A DNA stretch of 64,000 nucleotides from Amycolatopsis sacchari. GTDB taxonomy: Bacteria; Actinomycetota; Actinomycetes; Mycobacteriales; Pseudonocardiaceae. The translations under genes were made by a program, and so were the position numbers. Position 1 is the first letter of the stretch, and each line of letters opens with the position of its first letter. Under the pieces are notes generated by a model. The model made no database searches and had not been told where the DNA came from. It saw only the letters and a program-made list of their open reading frames with translations. The stretch spans positions 1 to 64,000 of the forward strand of contig NZ_FORP01000017.1 in the NCBI RefSeq assembly GCF_900114035.1. Reading direction: 5' to 3'. Shown piece by piece: positions 63,345-64,000 of the stretch.

Positions 63345-64000
63345 ATGATCGGAGTAGACGTCGGCGGCACGTTCACGGACGTGGTGGCCATCGAGAACGG
63401 TGAGATCAAGACCGTCAAGGTCGCCACGGACGTGCGCACCACCGAACGCGGCGTGCTCAAGGGCGCCGAGGAGGCCGGGGTCAGCGCCGCGGAGGTGTTC
63501 AACCACGCCAGCACGCACGGGCTCAACGCCATCATCACCCGCCGCCTGCCCAAGATCGCCTTCCTCACCACCGACGGGCACCGCGACATCCTCGACATCG
63601 GCCGCACCTGGCGCCCGGTCGAGGGCCTGATGAACCCGGCGTGGCGCCGCTCCTACGGCGACGCGAACCGGCCGCTCGTGCCCCGTTACCTGCGCCGGGG
63701 CATCCGCGAGCGGCTCACCGCGGACGGCGGGGTGCTGATCCCGCTCGACGAGGAGCAGACGCGGGCCGAACTGGCCGTGCTGCGCCGCTGCGGCGTCGAG
63801 GGCGTGGCGATCTGCCTGCTCAACGCCTACGTCAACGACTCGCACGAGGAACGCCTGCGGCAGCTCGTGCACGAGGAGCTCGGTGACATCCCGGTGTCCA
63901 TCTCCAGCGAGGTCTCACCGCTGGCCAAGGAGTTCGCGCGCGCCTCCACCACCGTGATCGACGTGTTCATGCGGCTGATCTACGACGACTACACCCGGCG
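63345..64000 (+). CDS. HyuA / acetone-carboxylase beta family protein, 5' part
   Basis: First 218 residues; the gene continues past the window. Start MIGVDVGGTFTDVVAIENGEIK with the ASKHA-type phosphate-binding loop VGGTFTD, then FNHASTHGLNAIITRRLPKIAFLTT (the common motif is HGTT; here it reads HASTHGLN) and EFARASTTVIDVFMRL. The family covers ATP-dependent hydantoinases, oxoprolinases and the beta subunits of acetone or acetophenone carboxylases. ATG at 63345 with a strong AAGGAGAA. The alpha subunit is expected just beyond 64000. Confidence 0.88.
   Translation, partial: MIGVDVGGTFTDVVAIENGEIKTVKVATDVRTTERGVLKGAEEAGVSAAEVFNHASTHGLNAIITRRLPKIAFLTTDGHRDILDIGRTWRPVEGLMNPAWRRSYGDANRPLVPRYLRRGIRERLTADGGVLIPLDEEQTRAELAVLRRCGVEGVAICLLNAYVNDSHEERLRQLVHEELGDIPVSISSEVSPLAKEFARASTTVIDVFMRLIYDDYTR

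Overview
The window is a 64-kb piece of a high-GC actinobacterial chromosome. Third codon positions are almost all G or C, GTG starts and 4-bp stop/start overlaps are common, and the core gene order matches the mycobacterial Rv1691-Rv1713 block: TPR protein, HAD phosphatase, a small protein, tlyA, nadK, recN, steA, steB/mctB, pyrG, Nudix hydrolase, xerD, parA-like, scpA, scpB, rluB, cmk, plsC-like, der. Protein sequences and the style of the accessory genes suggest a Pseudonocardiaceae genome, probably Amycolatopsis or a relative. That assignment is inference.

Layout. 1-150: 3' end of 5S rRNA and its terminator. 195-9911: core genes up to the steA/steB pair; recN has a DNA-damage-type promoter. 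9908-16092: accessory cluster with a two-component flavin monooxygenase, hydrolase, cupin, MFS exporter, SnoaL-like and NmrA-like proteins, arranged around a TetR gene with three matching operator candidates. 16111-19188: fusion of an endonuclease-Q-like PHP nuclease with a UvrD-type helicase. 19185-22252: two divergent luciferase-like oxidoreductases, an unrecognised protein and a lipoprotein. 22257-38377: core block again (aroA, pyrG, Nudix, xerD, an orphan ParA plus ribbon-helix-helix partner, scpA/scpB, rluB, cmk, plsC-like, der), with recQ, a VOC protein and a KhtTU-like K+/H+ antiporter inserted between rluB and cmk.

38484-43573: a membrane NRPS of the Pls/PosA (epsilon-poly-lysine synthetase) type, coupled to an M1 metallopeptidase. 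43581-47773: IclR-regulated uronate-oxidation-like cluster (uronate dehydrogenase, semialdehyde dehydrogenase, one uncharacterised protein). 47808-49120: soluble sulfite-oxidase-like molybdoenzyme with its FAD/NAD(P)H reductase. 49114-49436: a small tandem duplication that left a copy of a TetR tail. 49359-53364: TetR/SDR pair and a TetR/DrrAB-like ABC exporter. 53341-55080: PoxB-like pyruvate oxidase. 55154-60062: acyl-CoA catabolic operon (racemase/CoA transferase, thioesterase, enoyl-CoA hydratase, acyl-CoA dehydrogenase, butanediol-dehydrogenase-like ADH). Divergent from it is a fused E1 alpha-beta 2-oxoacid or acetoin dehydrogenase. 62218-64000: TetR, a small 88-aa protein and the start of a HyuA/acetone-carboxylase-beta family protein cut by the window end.

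The most interesting items are the EndoQ-UvrD fusion, the Pls-like polymer synthetase with its peptidase, the recN and recQ promoters resembling the RecA-independent (PafBC-type) motif, the ParA/RHH pair next to scpAB, low-complexity expansions on the Rv1691-like protein and ScpB, and two palindromes that recur inside genes and force rare codons. No tRNA, CRISPR array, insertion sequence or prophage was seen.
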